Below, piece after piece: positions 1-8,564 of a stretch of DNA of 64,000 bases; positions within the stretch are counted from its first letter, which is position 1; each line of letters begins with the position of its first letter. The position numbers and the translations under genes are program-made. Source of the stretch: CADEED01 sp963842515 (GTDB taxonomy: Bacteria; Pseudomonadota; Gammaproteobacteria; Steroidobacterales; Steroidobacteraceae); NCBI GenBank assembly GCA_963842515.1, contig CAWJGO010000001.1, positions 806,001 through 870,000 on the forward strand, written 5' to 3'. The notes beneath the pieces were generated by a model, which saw nothing but the letters and a program-made list of their open reading frames with translations, searched no databases and was not told the DNA's origin.

Positions 1-477
1 CTCGGGGTCGGTGAATTCGAGGCCGTCGCGGAAGGCACGTTCGTAGTTAGCGTCCCGCGCGGCATACAGCATCATGAGCGGATCGACGGGCGCGTCGTTG
101 CCCGGCACTTTGTAGCGATACGCGGTGTCGAGCACCCAGTAGACGCGGCCGTCGCGGTAGATGCCGGTGTAGACGTACCACACGTCGCGCGCCGCGCGAT
201 GCATGCGCACCAGCGGCGCCAGCAGTCGTTCGTGCTCGGGGCTGCCGGCCTGCGCAGGAGAAACAATGGTCTTGTGCAGGTCGCCGTCGACTTCGGCGGC
301 CATCGACCGCGCCAGCTGCAACATCTCGGTGCGCACCGCGTGCAACTGCGCATCTCTCGCCTTCACATAGATGATCGCAAGGCCAATGACGGAGGTCGCG
401 AACGTGATGAGCGCCGCCAGCAGCGCGTCACGAAGCGGATATCCCTTTCTCTTATGGTTGCCGGGCGCGGCGGACAT
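1..477 (-). CDS. membrane-anchored sensor protein, N-terminal part only (cut by window edge)
   Basis: The minus-strand frame is open from an ATG at 477 to base 1, giving 159 codons with no stop, so the 3' part lies outside the window. Residues about 16-38 form one transmembrane helix after a short basic N-terminus (NHKRKGYPLR). It is followed by an extracytoplasmic segment rich in Tyr/Asp/His (VWYVYTGIYRDGRVYWVLD). This resembles the sensory ectodomains placed ahead of GGDEF, histidine kinase or adenylate cyclase outputs, but the output domain is not visible. It is transcribed in the same direction as the upstream gntP-like gene, 124 bases away. Identity as a sensor is inferred; the reading frame is well supported by codon use. 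Confidence 0.6.
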   Translation of the reverse strand, partial: MSAAPGNHKRKGYPLRDALLAALITFATSVIGLAIIYVKARDAQLHAVRTEMLQLARSMAAEVDGDLHKTIVSPAQAGSPEHERLLAPLVRMHRAARDVWYVYTGIYRDGRVYWVLDTAYRYKVPGNDAPVDPLMMLYAARDANYERAFRDGLEFTDPE

Positions 478-601
478 GGGGACATCATGCCCGCGACCCC
501 GAAAATCGTCGGTGAGCGCCGTCGCAGGCGGCGGCAGTGCGTGGCCTTAGGGAAAACGCCCGTCGGGATAAAGTGTTCGATGCGTCACAGTTTGGGCGCG
601 A

Positions 602-1915
602 TCAAACGACAATCGTTTCCAGGATCAGCACGCCGATGATGCCGACGATTCCGACGATGCCCTCCATGAGCGTCCAACTCATGATGGTTTCCTTCAACGA
701 CAGGTTGAAGTATTCCTTCGCCATCCAGAACCCCGAATCGTTGACGTGAGAGAACATCAAGCTGCCGGCGCCGACCGCGAGCACCATGAGGTTCGGGTCG
801 ACGTGCCCGGTCGCGACCACTGGCGCCATGAGGCCGGCGGCAGTCATGCCGGCAACGGTGGCTGAACCCAGCGATACGCGGATCACGCCGGCGATCAGCC
901 AACCCAGGATCAGCGGGTCGATGGCGATATCAGTGAGCGCCGCGGAAATATTCTTGTCGACGCCAGTCGCGACGAACACTTCCTTCAAGGTTCCCGCACC
1001 CGCGATGATGAGCAGGATGACGGCAATGTCCTTTACCGAGTTGCCGTAGTCGTCCATCAACGGCTGGATTTTCATGCCACGCGAAAGCCCCAGCGTATAG
1101 GTGGCTACGGCCAGCGACAGCAACATCACCGTGAGCGGATTGGTCCAGAACCTGAGCGCTGGTTGCCAGTCGCCAGGCGCGAGTGGCACTGCCATCGAGC
1201 AGGCGATCAACACCACGGGCAGCAGCGCGCTGGCGAAGCAGTTGAAGGCACTCGGCAGCTCACTCTCCGGCCGCAAAGGCGCCACGAACAGCGTGATCGG
1301 ATTCGATTTCACGTTGCGGAAGAGGCGCGCGAACAACGGGCCGGCGATGATCATCGCCGGCATCGCGACGATGAGCCCATAGAACAGCGTGGTACCGATG
1401 TCCGCGCCGAACATCGGCAACATCGCGGTCGGCGCCGGATGCGGCGGCAGGAACCCGTGCGTCACCGACAGCGATGCGAACATGGGGATGCCGAGGTAGA
1501 TGGGCGGCACCTTGGTCTGCTGCACCACCGAAAACACGAGCGGCACCAGCAGCACGAATCCCACGTTGTAGAACAGCGGTATGCCGACCAGGAAGCCCGT
1601 GAACATCAGCGCCCAGGTGAGGTGCTTCTCGCCGAACAGACGCATGAGCACCATGGCGATCTTCTGCGCGGCGCCGCTGTTCGCAACCAGCTTGCCGAAC
1701 ATCGCGCCGATACAGACGATGCCGAGCAGGCCGCCGAGGATGTTGCCCACGCCTTTCTCGAGCACGCCTGGAACTTTGTCGATGGGCAGCCCGAGCAGGA
1801 TTGCCGCCACTGACGAAGCCACGAGAAACGCCAGGAACGGTTGCACCTTGCCCCAACTGATGAGCAGCACCAGCAGCACGATCGACGCGAATACGTACAC
1901 GAGTTCCACGGACAA
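602..1915 (-). CDS. GntP-family gluconate:H+ symporter
   Basis: A 437-residue inner-membrane protein, the usual GntP size, with about 12 hydrophobic segments. Diagnostic GntP stretches are GIPLFYNVGF (111-120), THGFLPPHPAPTA (152-164) and a C-terminal HVNDSGFW. The family imports gluconate and related sugar acids with protons. It follows an SMP-30 lactonase gene by 24 bases on the same strand, so the two are probably co-transcribed: the lactonase would make the sugar acid and this permease would import it. The exact substrate (gluconate, idonate, other aldonate) cannot be read from the sequence. A TAGATAG-type heptamer lies at 1922-1928, just upstream of the start. Confidence 0.9.
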   Translation of the reverse strand: MSVELVYVFASIVLLVLLISWGKVQPFLAFLVASSVAAILLGLPIDKVPGVLEKGVGNILGGLLGIVCIGAMFGKLVANSGAAQKIAMVLMRLFGEKHLTWALMFTGFLVGIPLFYNVGFVLLVPLVFSVVQQTKVPPIYLGIPMFASLSVTHGFLPPHPAPTAMLPMFGADIGTTLFYGLIVAMPAMIIAGPLFARLFRNVKSNPITLFVAPLRPESELPSAFNCFASALLPVVLIACSMAVPLAPGDWQPALRFWTNPLTVMLLSLAVATYTLGLSRGMKIQPLMDDYGNSVKDIAVILLIIAGAGTLKEVFVATGVDKNISAALTDIAIDPLILGWLIAGVIRVSLGSATVAGMTAAGLMAPVVATGHVDPNLMVLAVGAGSLMFSHVNDSGFWMAKEYFNLSLKETIMSWTLMEGIVGIVGIIGVLILETIVV

Positions 1916-1939
1916 CCCCCTCTATCTACCAGCGGTGAC

Positions 1940-2968
1940 TCAGAACCCCGCGCCGGTGACGTTCAGCCGGATGCGCGCCAGGATGTTGTGCGAGGTCAGA
2001 TACAGAGTCTTGCCGTCGTCGCCAAACTTGCAGTTGGCGGTGGCCTTGCCGTTGCTGATGCGGCCGAGGCGCTTGCCGTCCTTCGACAACACGAGGATGC
2101 CGCCGGGGCCGCTCGTGAAAATGGTGCCGTCGGTGGCGACCGTGAGGCCGTCGGGAAGCCCGGGCGCATCCTTGGCCACCAGATCCGTGGCGTCGTGGAA
2201 CAGCGTCTTGCCGGTCACGTTGCCGGCGGCATCGAGCGCATAGGCCATGATGATCGCCTTGGCCGGTTCCGACTGCGTGACGTACAGCGTGCGCTCATCG
2301 GGCGACAACGCGACGCCATTCGGGCGATGCAGCTCTTTCTCGATGACGGTCACGGTGCCGTCCTTGGCCATCCGGTACACGCCGTTGAACTTGATCTCGA
2401 TCTCCGCCGCGTCGTCGAATTTCTTGAAGCCATAGGGCGGATCGGTAAAGAACAGCACGCCGCTCTTCATGCGCGCCACGTCGTTGGGGCTCGCGAACTT
2501 CTTGCCCTCGAAGGACATGGCCACGGGCGTCTTCTTCCTGCTCTTCAGGTCGAGCTTCTGGATGCCGCGATTGCCGGTATCGGCCAGCAGGATGGTATTC
2601 GCGTCGAGAATCGCGAGGCCATTGGCGCCGGCTTCGCGCCAGACGTTCATGTCGGGGTTCGCGGCGCCGGATGGATCGAGAAATTTCTCGAGCCCGCCTT
2701 TCTCCGACCACTTCCACATCTTGTTGCCGGGTACATCGGTGAACAGTAGATAGCCACCGGACTTCACCCAGATCGGGCCTTCCGCCCAACCGAAACCTTC
2801 GGCGAGTTTCTCGATCTTCCAGTCCTTCGGCACGATGGCGTCCATCGCCGGATCCCAGCGATCGATCTTCGCTTCGGCGATCGTGGTCGGTGCCGGCGGT
2901 GGCGCGGCCACGCAAGCCGTCGCACATGCCCCTAACAAAACCGCCGCCGTGGCTGACAACATCCGCAT
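1940..2968 (-). CDS. SMP-30/gluconolactonase family protein, exported
   Basis: 342 residues with an N-terminal signal ending in LLGAC, a plausible lipobox, so it is secreted and possibly lipid-anchored in the envelope. It is a six-bladed beta-propeller of the SMP-30/gluconolaconase/LRE family: EGPIW near residue 62 supplies the metal-binding Glu, with SPNDV, FTDPPYG and RPNGVALSPD further on. The family hydrolyses aldono-lactones. I chose the ATG at 2968 because it has the ribosome site AAGGGGAA five bases upstream and is followed directly by the signal peptide; the frame stays open further upstream into bglX but without signal. It sits 14 bases after bglX and before the gntP-like permease, which suggests cellobiose/glucose to gluconate processing. 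The glucose-oxidising enzyme that would make the lactone is not in the window. Confidence 0.85.
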   Translation of the reverse strand: MRMLSATAAVLLGACATACVAAPPPAPTTIAEAKIDRWDPAMDAIVPKDWKIEKLAEGFGWAEGPIWVKSGGYLLFTDVPGNKMWKWSEKGGLEKFLDPSGAANPDMNVWREAGANGLAILDANTILLADTGNRGIQKLDLKSRKKTPVAMSFEGKKFASPNDVARMKSGVLFFTDPPYGFKKFDDAAEIEIKFNGVYRMAKDGTVTVIEKELHRPNGVALSPDERTLYVTQSEPAKAIIMAYALDAAGNVTGKTLFHDATDLVAKDAPGLPDGLTVATDGTIFTSGPGGILVLSKDGKRLGRISNGKATANCKFGDDGKTLYLTSHNILARIRLNVTGAGF

Positions 2969-2982
2969 GAAATTCCCCTTCG

Positions 2983-5274
2983 TCAATTTGTGCCGACAAT
3001 GACCCGCGTGGGCAGCGCCGCCGCCGGCGCCGTGCCCAGGTGTGTTTTCGTGATCTCGAATGAACCATTGGAGCGCAGATCCGCGGAAGATGCGCCTATC
3101 CAGAAGTCGATGCGCCCGGCTTCGATGAGCCACTGCCCGCGCGGGCTGAAGAACGCGAATTGCTCCGGCGTGAGGCTGAAGGTGACGCGCTTGCGCGCAC
3201 CGGCGGCGAGCTCGAGCCGCTTGAAGCCGCGCAGCTCGAGCACGGGCCTCGCGACGCTGGCGACCGGATCGCGGACATAGAGCTGCACCACCTCGTCGCT
3301 CGCCACGCCGCCGGTATTCTCCACCGTGATCGATATGTCGACGCGTTCGCCGGGGCCCACCGCAGTGCTGCTCTGCGCCAGGTCGCTGTAGCGGAACTCG
3401 CTGTACGACAAGCCATGGCCAAAGGCGAACTGCGGCGTGATGGGCAGATCGTGGTAGCGCACCGTGTCTTTCTTGAGGTCCGGATCGGCAGGGCGCCCCG
3501 TGGCATTCGCCGCGTAGTTGAACGGCACTGCGCCGGTTACGCGCGGGAATGCGGCGGGCAACCGGCCGGCCGGTGAATAGCGGCCGAACAACACGTCCGC
3601 CACGGCGTTGCCGCTTTCCACACCCAGCATCCAGGTCTCGAGAATTGCCGGCGCGTTTTCAGCCAGCCAGGAAAGGGCCAGCGGCCGGCCATTGGCGAGC
3701 ACCACCACCACGGGCTTGCCGGTGGCGAGCACCCGGCGCGCGAGCTCGAGCTGGCTGGCAGGCAATTCCAGATCGGAACGGCTGCGTGCCTCGCCGGAGA
3801 GGTCATAGTCCTCGCCGATCACCAGCACGGTGACGTCGGAGCTTTTGGCCAGCTTTACCGCCGCGGCGATGCCGGAAAGATCGGCGGTTCGCGGATCGGC
3901 ACCGGCTGCATACGAAACCTTCAACGGCCCCTTCGTCGCACCGATGATGCCTTTGAGAATGGTGACGACTTCTTCCGCCTTGCCCTGCGCACGCCATGAT
4001 CCCAGCGCCGACAGGCCGTCGTCGGCGAGCGCGCCGATCACGGCGATGCTGCGCAGGTTTGCGGCGTTCAGCGGCAGCAGCCTGCCCTCATTCCTGAGCA
4101 GCACGATGGACTGGCGCGCGATGGTGCGCGCGGCCTCGCGATGTCCGGGGGCGAGGAGCTCGCGCGCCTCGCGCTCGGTGTCGTGGTACTGCATGGGACT
4201 GTCGAACAATCCGAGTTGCTCTTTCACCCGCAGGATACGCAGCACCGCCTCGTCGAGTTGTTTGAGACGTGCGGGGTCTTTCGACACGGCGTCTTTGAGA
4301 TCCTCGGCAAATACGCCGCCCACCATGTCCATATCCACCGATGCGTCCAGTGCGAGTATCGCCGCGCCGGCGCGATCCGCCGTCACGCCGTGATTGATGA
4401 GCTCGCCGATCGCGCCCCAGTCGCTGACCATCAGGCCCTGCCAGCCCCAACGCTCGCGCAATAATCCGCGCAGCAGATCCCGGTTGGACGTCGTCGGCAC
4501 ACCACCGATGTCGTTGAACGCCGCCATGAAGGAACCGGCACCGGCACGCGCGGCCGCGTAGAACGGCGGTAGATAGACTTCCTGCAGCGTGCGCTCGGAA
4601 ATGTCGGCGCTGTTGTAGTCGCGCCCGCCGGTGGCGGCGCCATAGGCGCCGAAGTGCTTGGCCGTGGCCATCAGCGAGCCGGGCCGCAGCAGGTTGCCAC
4701 CCTGGTAACCGTTGACCTGGGCCACGGCCATGCGTGCGCCGAGATAAGGGTCTTCGCCGGCACCTTCGACGATGCGGCCCCAGCGCGGATCGCGCGCGAT
4801 GTCGATCATCGGCGCGAAGGTCCAGTGCAGCCCTGCCGAGGTGGCTTCATCAGCCGCGACACGCGCCGCGCGTTCCTGGCTCTCCGGTGCCCAGGTCGCC
4901 GCGAGGGCGAGCGATACCGGGAAGATGGTTCGGTAGCCGTGAACCACGTCCATCGCGAACAGCAGCGGGATGCCGAGCCGGGATTCTTCGACCGCCACCT
5001 TCTGCAATTTGGCCAGCGGCGCAGCGCCTGCCACATGCAGATAGGAGCCCACCTGGCCGGCACGCACGCGTGCAAGCTCGGCGTCGTCCAGCCGCGAGTT
5101 GAGCGCCTTGCTGCGGCCGCCGGCGCGCTGCACCAGTTGACCGAGTTTTTCGTCCAGCGTCATCTTCTTCAGCAACGCCTCCGGACGGGCCGCGGTTTGC
5201 GCGCCGGCCTGACCTGCACAAGACAGAAGAGTCACGGCAAGACAGGCCACGATCGTGTGGCGACGACTACTCAA
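2983..5274 (-). CDS. bglX: periplasmic beta-glucosidase, glycoside hydrolase family 3
   Basis: 763 residues, the size of BglX. A signal peptide (about residues 1-26) directs export. The GH3 catalytic domain carries KHFGAYGAATGGRDYN (206-221) and the nucleophile Asp285 in GLMVSDWGAI. A second alpha/beta domain and a fibronectin-III-like C-terminal domain (about 650-725, with VENTGGVASDEVVQLYV) follow. GH3 enzymes of this type release glucose from beta-glucosides such as cellobiose. The start is a TTG at 5274, supported by GGGGGAGA six bases upstream; no ATG lies nearby in frame. It is the first gene of the bglX-lactonase-permease run. Confidence 0.93.
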   Translation of the reverse strand: MSSRRHTIVACLAVTLLSCAGQAGAQTAARPEALLKKMTLDEKLGQLVQRAGGRSKALNSRLDDAELARVRAGQVGSYLHVAGAAPLAKLQKVAVEESRLGIPLLFAMDVVHGYRTIFPVSLALAATWAPESQERAARVAADEATSAGLHWTFAPMIDIARDPRWGRIVEGAGEDPYLGARMAVAQVNGYQGGNLLRPGSLMATAKHFGAYGAATGGRDYNSADISERTLQEVYLPPFYAAARAGAGSFMAAFNDIGGVPTTSNRDLLRGLLRERWGWQGLMVSDWGAIGELINHGVTADRAGAAILALDASVDMDMVGGVFAEDLKDAVSKDPARLKQLDEAVLRILRVKEQLGLFDSPMQYHDTEREARELLAPGHREAARTIARQSIVLLRNEGRLLPLNAANLRSIAVIGALADDGLSALGSWRAQGKAEEVVTILKGIIGATKGPLKVSYAAGADPRTADLSGIAAAVKLAKSSDVTVLVIGEDYDLSGEARSRSDLELPASQLELARRVLATGKPVVVVLANGRPLALSWLAENAPAILETWMLGVESGNAVADVLFGRYSPAGRLPAAFPRVTGAVPFNYAANATGRPADPDLKKDTVRYHDLPITPQFAFGHGLSYSEFRYSDLAQSSTAVGPGERVDISITVENTGGVASDEVVQLYVRDPVASVARPVLELRGFKRLELAAGARKRVTFSLTPEQFAFFSPRGQWLIEAGRIDFWIGASSADLRSNGSFEITKTHLGTAPAAALPTRVIVGTN

Positions 5275-5377
5275 GAAGATCTCCCCCCGCTGCGGACTCC
5301 GGAATCTACCCGAAGGGCACCGCTCATGTCGCTAGACTCCACAAATACCCGAAGGCAAACACAACGAGGGTGGACGC

Positions 5378-5722
5378 ATGCGCCGTTTATGTTTCGCGCT
5401 CGATCTCAAGGACGATCCGAAAGTCATCGATGCGTACAAGATGTGGCATGCGCCCGGTGGACCGCCCCCCGCGGTAACACGCTCGATCCGTGCCGCGGGC
5501 ATCGAATCGCTCGAGATCTACCTGTGCGGCAACCGGCTGTTCATGCTCATGGAAGTCGGGCCCGGATTTTCGGCCGCCGCCAAGGCGGCCAGCGACAGCG
5601 CCGATGTCGACGTCCAGGCCTGGGAACAATTGATGTGGAATTTCCAGCAGCCGTTGCCATGGGCCGCGCCCGGCCAGAAGTGGGTGCCGGCGCAGTTAAT
5701 CTACGACCTTCGACAGCAGTAG
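5378..5722 (+). CDS. L-rhamnose mutarotase family protein
   Basis: 114 residues, the length of RhaM/DUF718 proteins. The signature MWHAPGGPPPAVTRSIRAAG and LEIYLCGNRLFMLMEV match this family, which interconverts alpha and beta anomers of L-rhamnose or L-fucose in the cytoplasm. No rhamnose isomerase, kinase or aldolase lies in the window, so the substrate is uncertain. Its TAG stop overlaps the GTG start of dacB (TAGTG), implying translational coupling even though the functions look unrelated. It is divergent from bglX, separated by 103 bases. Confidence 0.85.
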   Translation: MRRLCFALDLKDDPKVIDAYKMWHAPGGPPPAVTRSIRAAGIESLEIYLCGNRLFMLMEVGPGFSAAAKAASDSADVDVQAWEQLMWNFQQPLPWAAPGQKWVPAQLIYDLRQQ

Positions 5723-7155
5723 TGAAAAAGCGAGGCGTCGTGCGTCTGTTTTCAATGTCCTTCGTGGCGGGCTGCGCCTGGGCTGCGAGCGTGATGGCCG
5801 CGGATCCGGCGCCCGCGAGCACGCCGGCCCCCAGCACCTATCTTGCGCGGCTGGCCACGGCGCGCATACCCGCCGCAGGCGCGGCGGTGGTGATCAAACC
5901 GCTCGACGGCGGCGCACTCAGCTGGGCGGCGAACGCCGGCAAGCCGATGAATCCGGCGAGCACGATGAAGCTCGTCACCACCTATTCGGCGCTGCACTTG
6001 TTAGGACCGGCGTTCACCTTCCGTACCGAGGTGTTGTCCGAGGCGCCGTTGATCGGCGAGGTGCTGCGCGGGGATCTGTACGTGCGCGGCGGCGGCGATC
6101 CCAAGCTGGTCATCGAGGATCTGTGGCTGTTGGCCAGCCGGCTGCGCGGCTTCGGCATTCGCGAAATCCGCGGCGATCTGCTGCTCGACAAAACGCTCTT
6201 CGACCCGATGCAACACGACCCGGCGGAATTCGACGGCGAGGAAGGCCGCGCCTACAACGTCGGCCCCGATCCGCTGCTCGTGAATTTCAAGTCGATCGCC
6301 ATCACGCTCGTGCCCGACACCATCGCGAAAGTGGCGCGCGTCGTCGTGGTGCCGGAGGTCGCCGGCCTCAAGGCGCCGCACACGGTGCCGGCCATCGAAG
6401 GCGGCTGCGGCGACTGGCGCGCACGCCTTTCGGCGGACCTCAGCGATCCGATGAACATCCGGCTGCGTGGTGTCTATCCGCTGGCCTGCGGCGAGCGCGC
6501 GATCTACATCGGTGCGCTCGGTCATACTGGCTACTTCGCCGCGGTATTCCGCGCGTTGTGGGAGCGGCAGGGTGGCGTGTGGACCGGCAGGGTGCGCGAA
6601 GGCGCCGTGCCTGCGTCGGCGCGGCTCATCGCCGCGCAGGAGTCGCCGCCGCTCGCCATGCTCATCCGCGACATCAACAAGTTCAGCAACAATGTGATGA
6701 CGCAGCAGCTGTTCCTCACCATGGGCGCGGCCAGCGGTCAGCCCGGCAATCCGGCACGTGGTGGCGCCGCCGTGCGCAACCTGCTGTCCGCGCGCGGCAT
6801 CGAGGTGCCGGGTCTGGTGCTCGAAAATGGCTGCGGCCTGTCGCGTATCGAACGCATCACCGCTGCATCGCTCGCCGATGTGCTGAGCGACGCCTGGAAG
6901 AGCCAGTGGATGGCCGAGCTCATGTCATCGCTGCCCATCTCCGGTGTGGATGGGACCATGAAGGCGCGCAATGTGCCTCCGGGCGCCGCTCACATGAAAA
7001 CCGGCCTGCTCGAAGACACCCGCGCCGTCGCCGGGTATGTGCTGGCGGCCAGCGGGCGGCGCTACGTGGTGGTGGCCATCATCAACCACCCCAACGCCAG
7101 AGGCGGAACTGGCGCACACGATGCCCTCATCGAGTGGGTCTACAGAGTGGGTTGA
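5722..7155 (+). CDS. dacB: D-alanyl-D-alanine carboxypeptidase/endopeptidase, PBP4 type
   Basis: 477 residues with a basic, then hydrophobic signal peptide (MKKRGVVRLF...), placing it in the periplasm. All three penicillin-binding motifs of the S13 family are present: STMK with nucleophile Ser80, SNN at 322-324 and KTG at 426-428. PBP4 trims or cleaves D-Ala cross-links in peptidoglycan. I chose the GTG at 5722, which overlaps the mutarotase stop, because it gives a complete signal peptide; GTG 5740 and ATG 5755 would remove the positive n-region. The frame remains open far upstream (to 4654) only as a shadow of bglX. Confidence 0.93.
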   Translation: MKKRGVVRLFSMSFVAGCAWAASVMAADPAPASTPAPSTYLARLATARIPAAGAAVVIKPLDGGALSWAANAGKPMNPASTMKLVTTYSALHLLGPAFTFRTEVLSEAPLIGEVLRGDLYVRGGGDPKLVIEDLWLLASRLRGFGIREIRGDLLLDKTLFDPMQHDPAEFDGEEGRAYNVGPDPLLVNFKSIAITLVPDTIAKVARVVVVPEVAGLKAPHTVPAIEGGCGDWRARLSADLSDPMNIRLRGVYPLACGERAIYIGALGHTGYFAAVFRALWERQGGVWTGRVREGAVPASARLIAAQESPPLAMLIRDINKFSNNVMTQQLFLTMGAASGQPGNPARGGAAVRNLLSARGIEVPGLVLENGCGLSRIERITAASLADVLSDAWKSQWMAELMSSLPISGVDGTMKARNVPPGAAHMKTGLLEDTRAVAGYVLAASGRRYVVVAIINHPNARGGTGAHDALIEWVYRVG

Positions 7156-7169
7156 CGCGCGCCTGCCCC

Positions 7170-7175
7170 TATAAT
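7170..7175 (+). promoter_or_regulatory. perfect TATAAT -10 element for leaderless cobW transcript
   Basis: A perfect TATAAT lies at 7170-7175 and the cobW ATG starts at 7184. With the usual 7-base discriminator the transcript would begin at about 7182-7183, giving essentially no 5' leader. No ribosome-binding site lies between dacB and cobW. No good -35 is found 16-18 bases upstream; TTGACG at 7152 is only 12 bases away. Confidence 0.6.
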
Positions 7176-7183
7176 TCCGCCCT

Positions 7184-8563
7184 ATGTCAGTCACACCTTC
7201 ACGTGTACCGGTCACGGTACTCACGGGCTTCCTTGGCTCGGGAAAAACCACGCTCCTGAACCGCATCCTCAGCGAGAAACACGGCAAACGCATTGCCGTC
7301 ATCGAGAACGAATTTGGTGAAGTGGGCGTGGACCACCAGCTGGTGATCGGCGCGGAAGAGGAGCTGTTCGAGACGAACAACGGCTGCATCTGCTGCACCG
7401 TGCGCGGCGACCTCATCCGCATCCTCGGGCAGCTCATGAAGCGGCGCGACAAGTTCGACTACATCATCATCGAGACCACCGGTATGGCCGACCCCGGGCC
7501 GGTGGCACAGACATTCTTCCTCGACGATGAGTTGAAGAATCAGTTTTCGCTCGATGCCATCGTCACCATGGTGGACGCGAAGCACTTTTTGCAGCACGTC
7601 GATGAGCTCAACGAGCCAGCCGAGCAGGTGGCATTTGCCGATCTCGTGCTGCTCAACAAGACCGACCTCGTCGATCCCGCCACGCTCGCGCGCCTCGAGG
7701 CGCGCATCCGCGGCATCAACGGCACGGCGAAGATTCATCGCACGCGCAATGCGGACGTGGCCATCGACCAGGTGCTGAACGTCGGCGCTTTCGACCTGCA
7801 GCGCGCGCTCACCGTCGATGGCTCGTTTCTGGAGCCGGAATATCCGTTCGAGTGGGGCGGCGTGTACCGCCTCGCGGCGGGCGAACATCTGTTGAGGACC
7901 GCTGGTGAGCACGATCATGGCACTCACGACCACGATCACGACCACGAGGGCCACGCGCATCAGGATCTCGACATCGTGGTCCTGCCGGTGACGGAGGCCA
8001 CGTCCGCCGCACTGGACGCGGCCGTCGAGCTTGCGGTGCGCGCATTCGCCGGGCCGGCGACCGTCGTGCCCTGCCACGCGGCGCTCGATGCAGCGCCCTC
8101 GCACAACGCCATCGACATCTCGCATCCGGGCGCGGACTTCAGGCTCACGATCGCCGAAGCCGGTGCCTACGCGCTGTTCTGCGAGCATCATCCGGATGAA
8201 TTCGGCCTGCGGCTGCAAGGCGCTACGCCCTCCGCGGAGCGCCGGTTCGCCTCGCATCACCACCAGGATGACATCAGCTCGATCGGCATCAGCGATCCGC
8301 GGCCGCTCGATCCGGCCAAGCTGAACCAGTGGCTCGACTATCTACTGAAGACCCGCGGGCAGGACATCTTCCGCATGAAAGGTGTGCTCAACGTCAAGGG
8401 TGAGGACCGCCGCCAGGTTTTTCATGGTGTGCACATGATGTTCGACGCGCAGCCAGAGCGGCCGTGGGGCAGCGCCGAACGCAGGAACAGCCTGGTGTTC
8501 ATCGGTCGTGGTCTGGACCGCGCCGAGCTCGAAGCCGGCTTCGAATCGGCCGTCGCGAAGTAG
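7184..8563 (+). CDS. CobW/COG0523-family GTPase, probable metallochaperone
   Basis: 459 residues. The N-terminal G domain has Walker A GFLGSGKT (15-22), the family metal motif CICC (68-71), ETTGMADP (97-104) and NKTD (159-162). A long linker holds a histidine-rich metal-binding stretch (about 242-259, alternating His and Asp). A CobW C-terminal domain follows. COG0523 proteins deliver metals, often zinc, to client proteins in the cytoplasm; the His-rich loop favours zinc or nickel over cobalt but this is inference. The gene begins a run with a WD40 protein and an unknown protein (spacing 1 base, then an ATGA overlap). No Zur box was identified. Confidence 0.88.
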   Translation: MSVTPSRVPVTVLTGFLGSGKTTLLNRILSEKHGKRIAVIENEFGEVGVDHQLVIGAEEELFETNNGCICCTVRGDLIRILGQLMKRRDKFDYIIIETTGMADPGPVAQTFFLDDELKNQFSLDAIVTMVDAKHFLQHVDELNEPAEQVAFADLVLLNKTDLVDPATLARLEARIRGINGTAKIHRTRNADVAIDQVLNVGAFDLQRALTVDGSFLEPEYPFEWGGVYRLAAGEHLLRTAGEHDHGTHDHDHDHEGHAHQDLDIVVLPVTEATSAALDAAVELAVRAFAGPATVVPCHAALDAAPSHNAIDISHPGADFRLTIAEAGAYALFCEHHPDEFGLRLQGATPSAERRFASHHHQDDISSIGISDPRPLDPAKLNQWLDYLLKTRGQDIFRMKGVLNVKGEDRRQVFHGVHMMFDAQPERPWGSAERRNSLVFIGRGLDRAELEAGFESAVAK

Positions 8564-8564
8564 C

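Noticed and set aside
4654..5721. Long in-frame extension upstream of dacB
   Set aside because: It is antisense to bglX and overlaps the mutarotase; codon use is that of a high-GC shadow and the signal peptide begins only at GTG 5722.
7152..7175. TTGACG/TATAAT as a full sigma-70 promoter
   Set aside because: The spacer is 12 bases, too short; only the -10 is kept.
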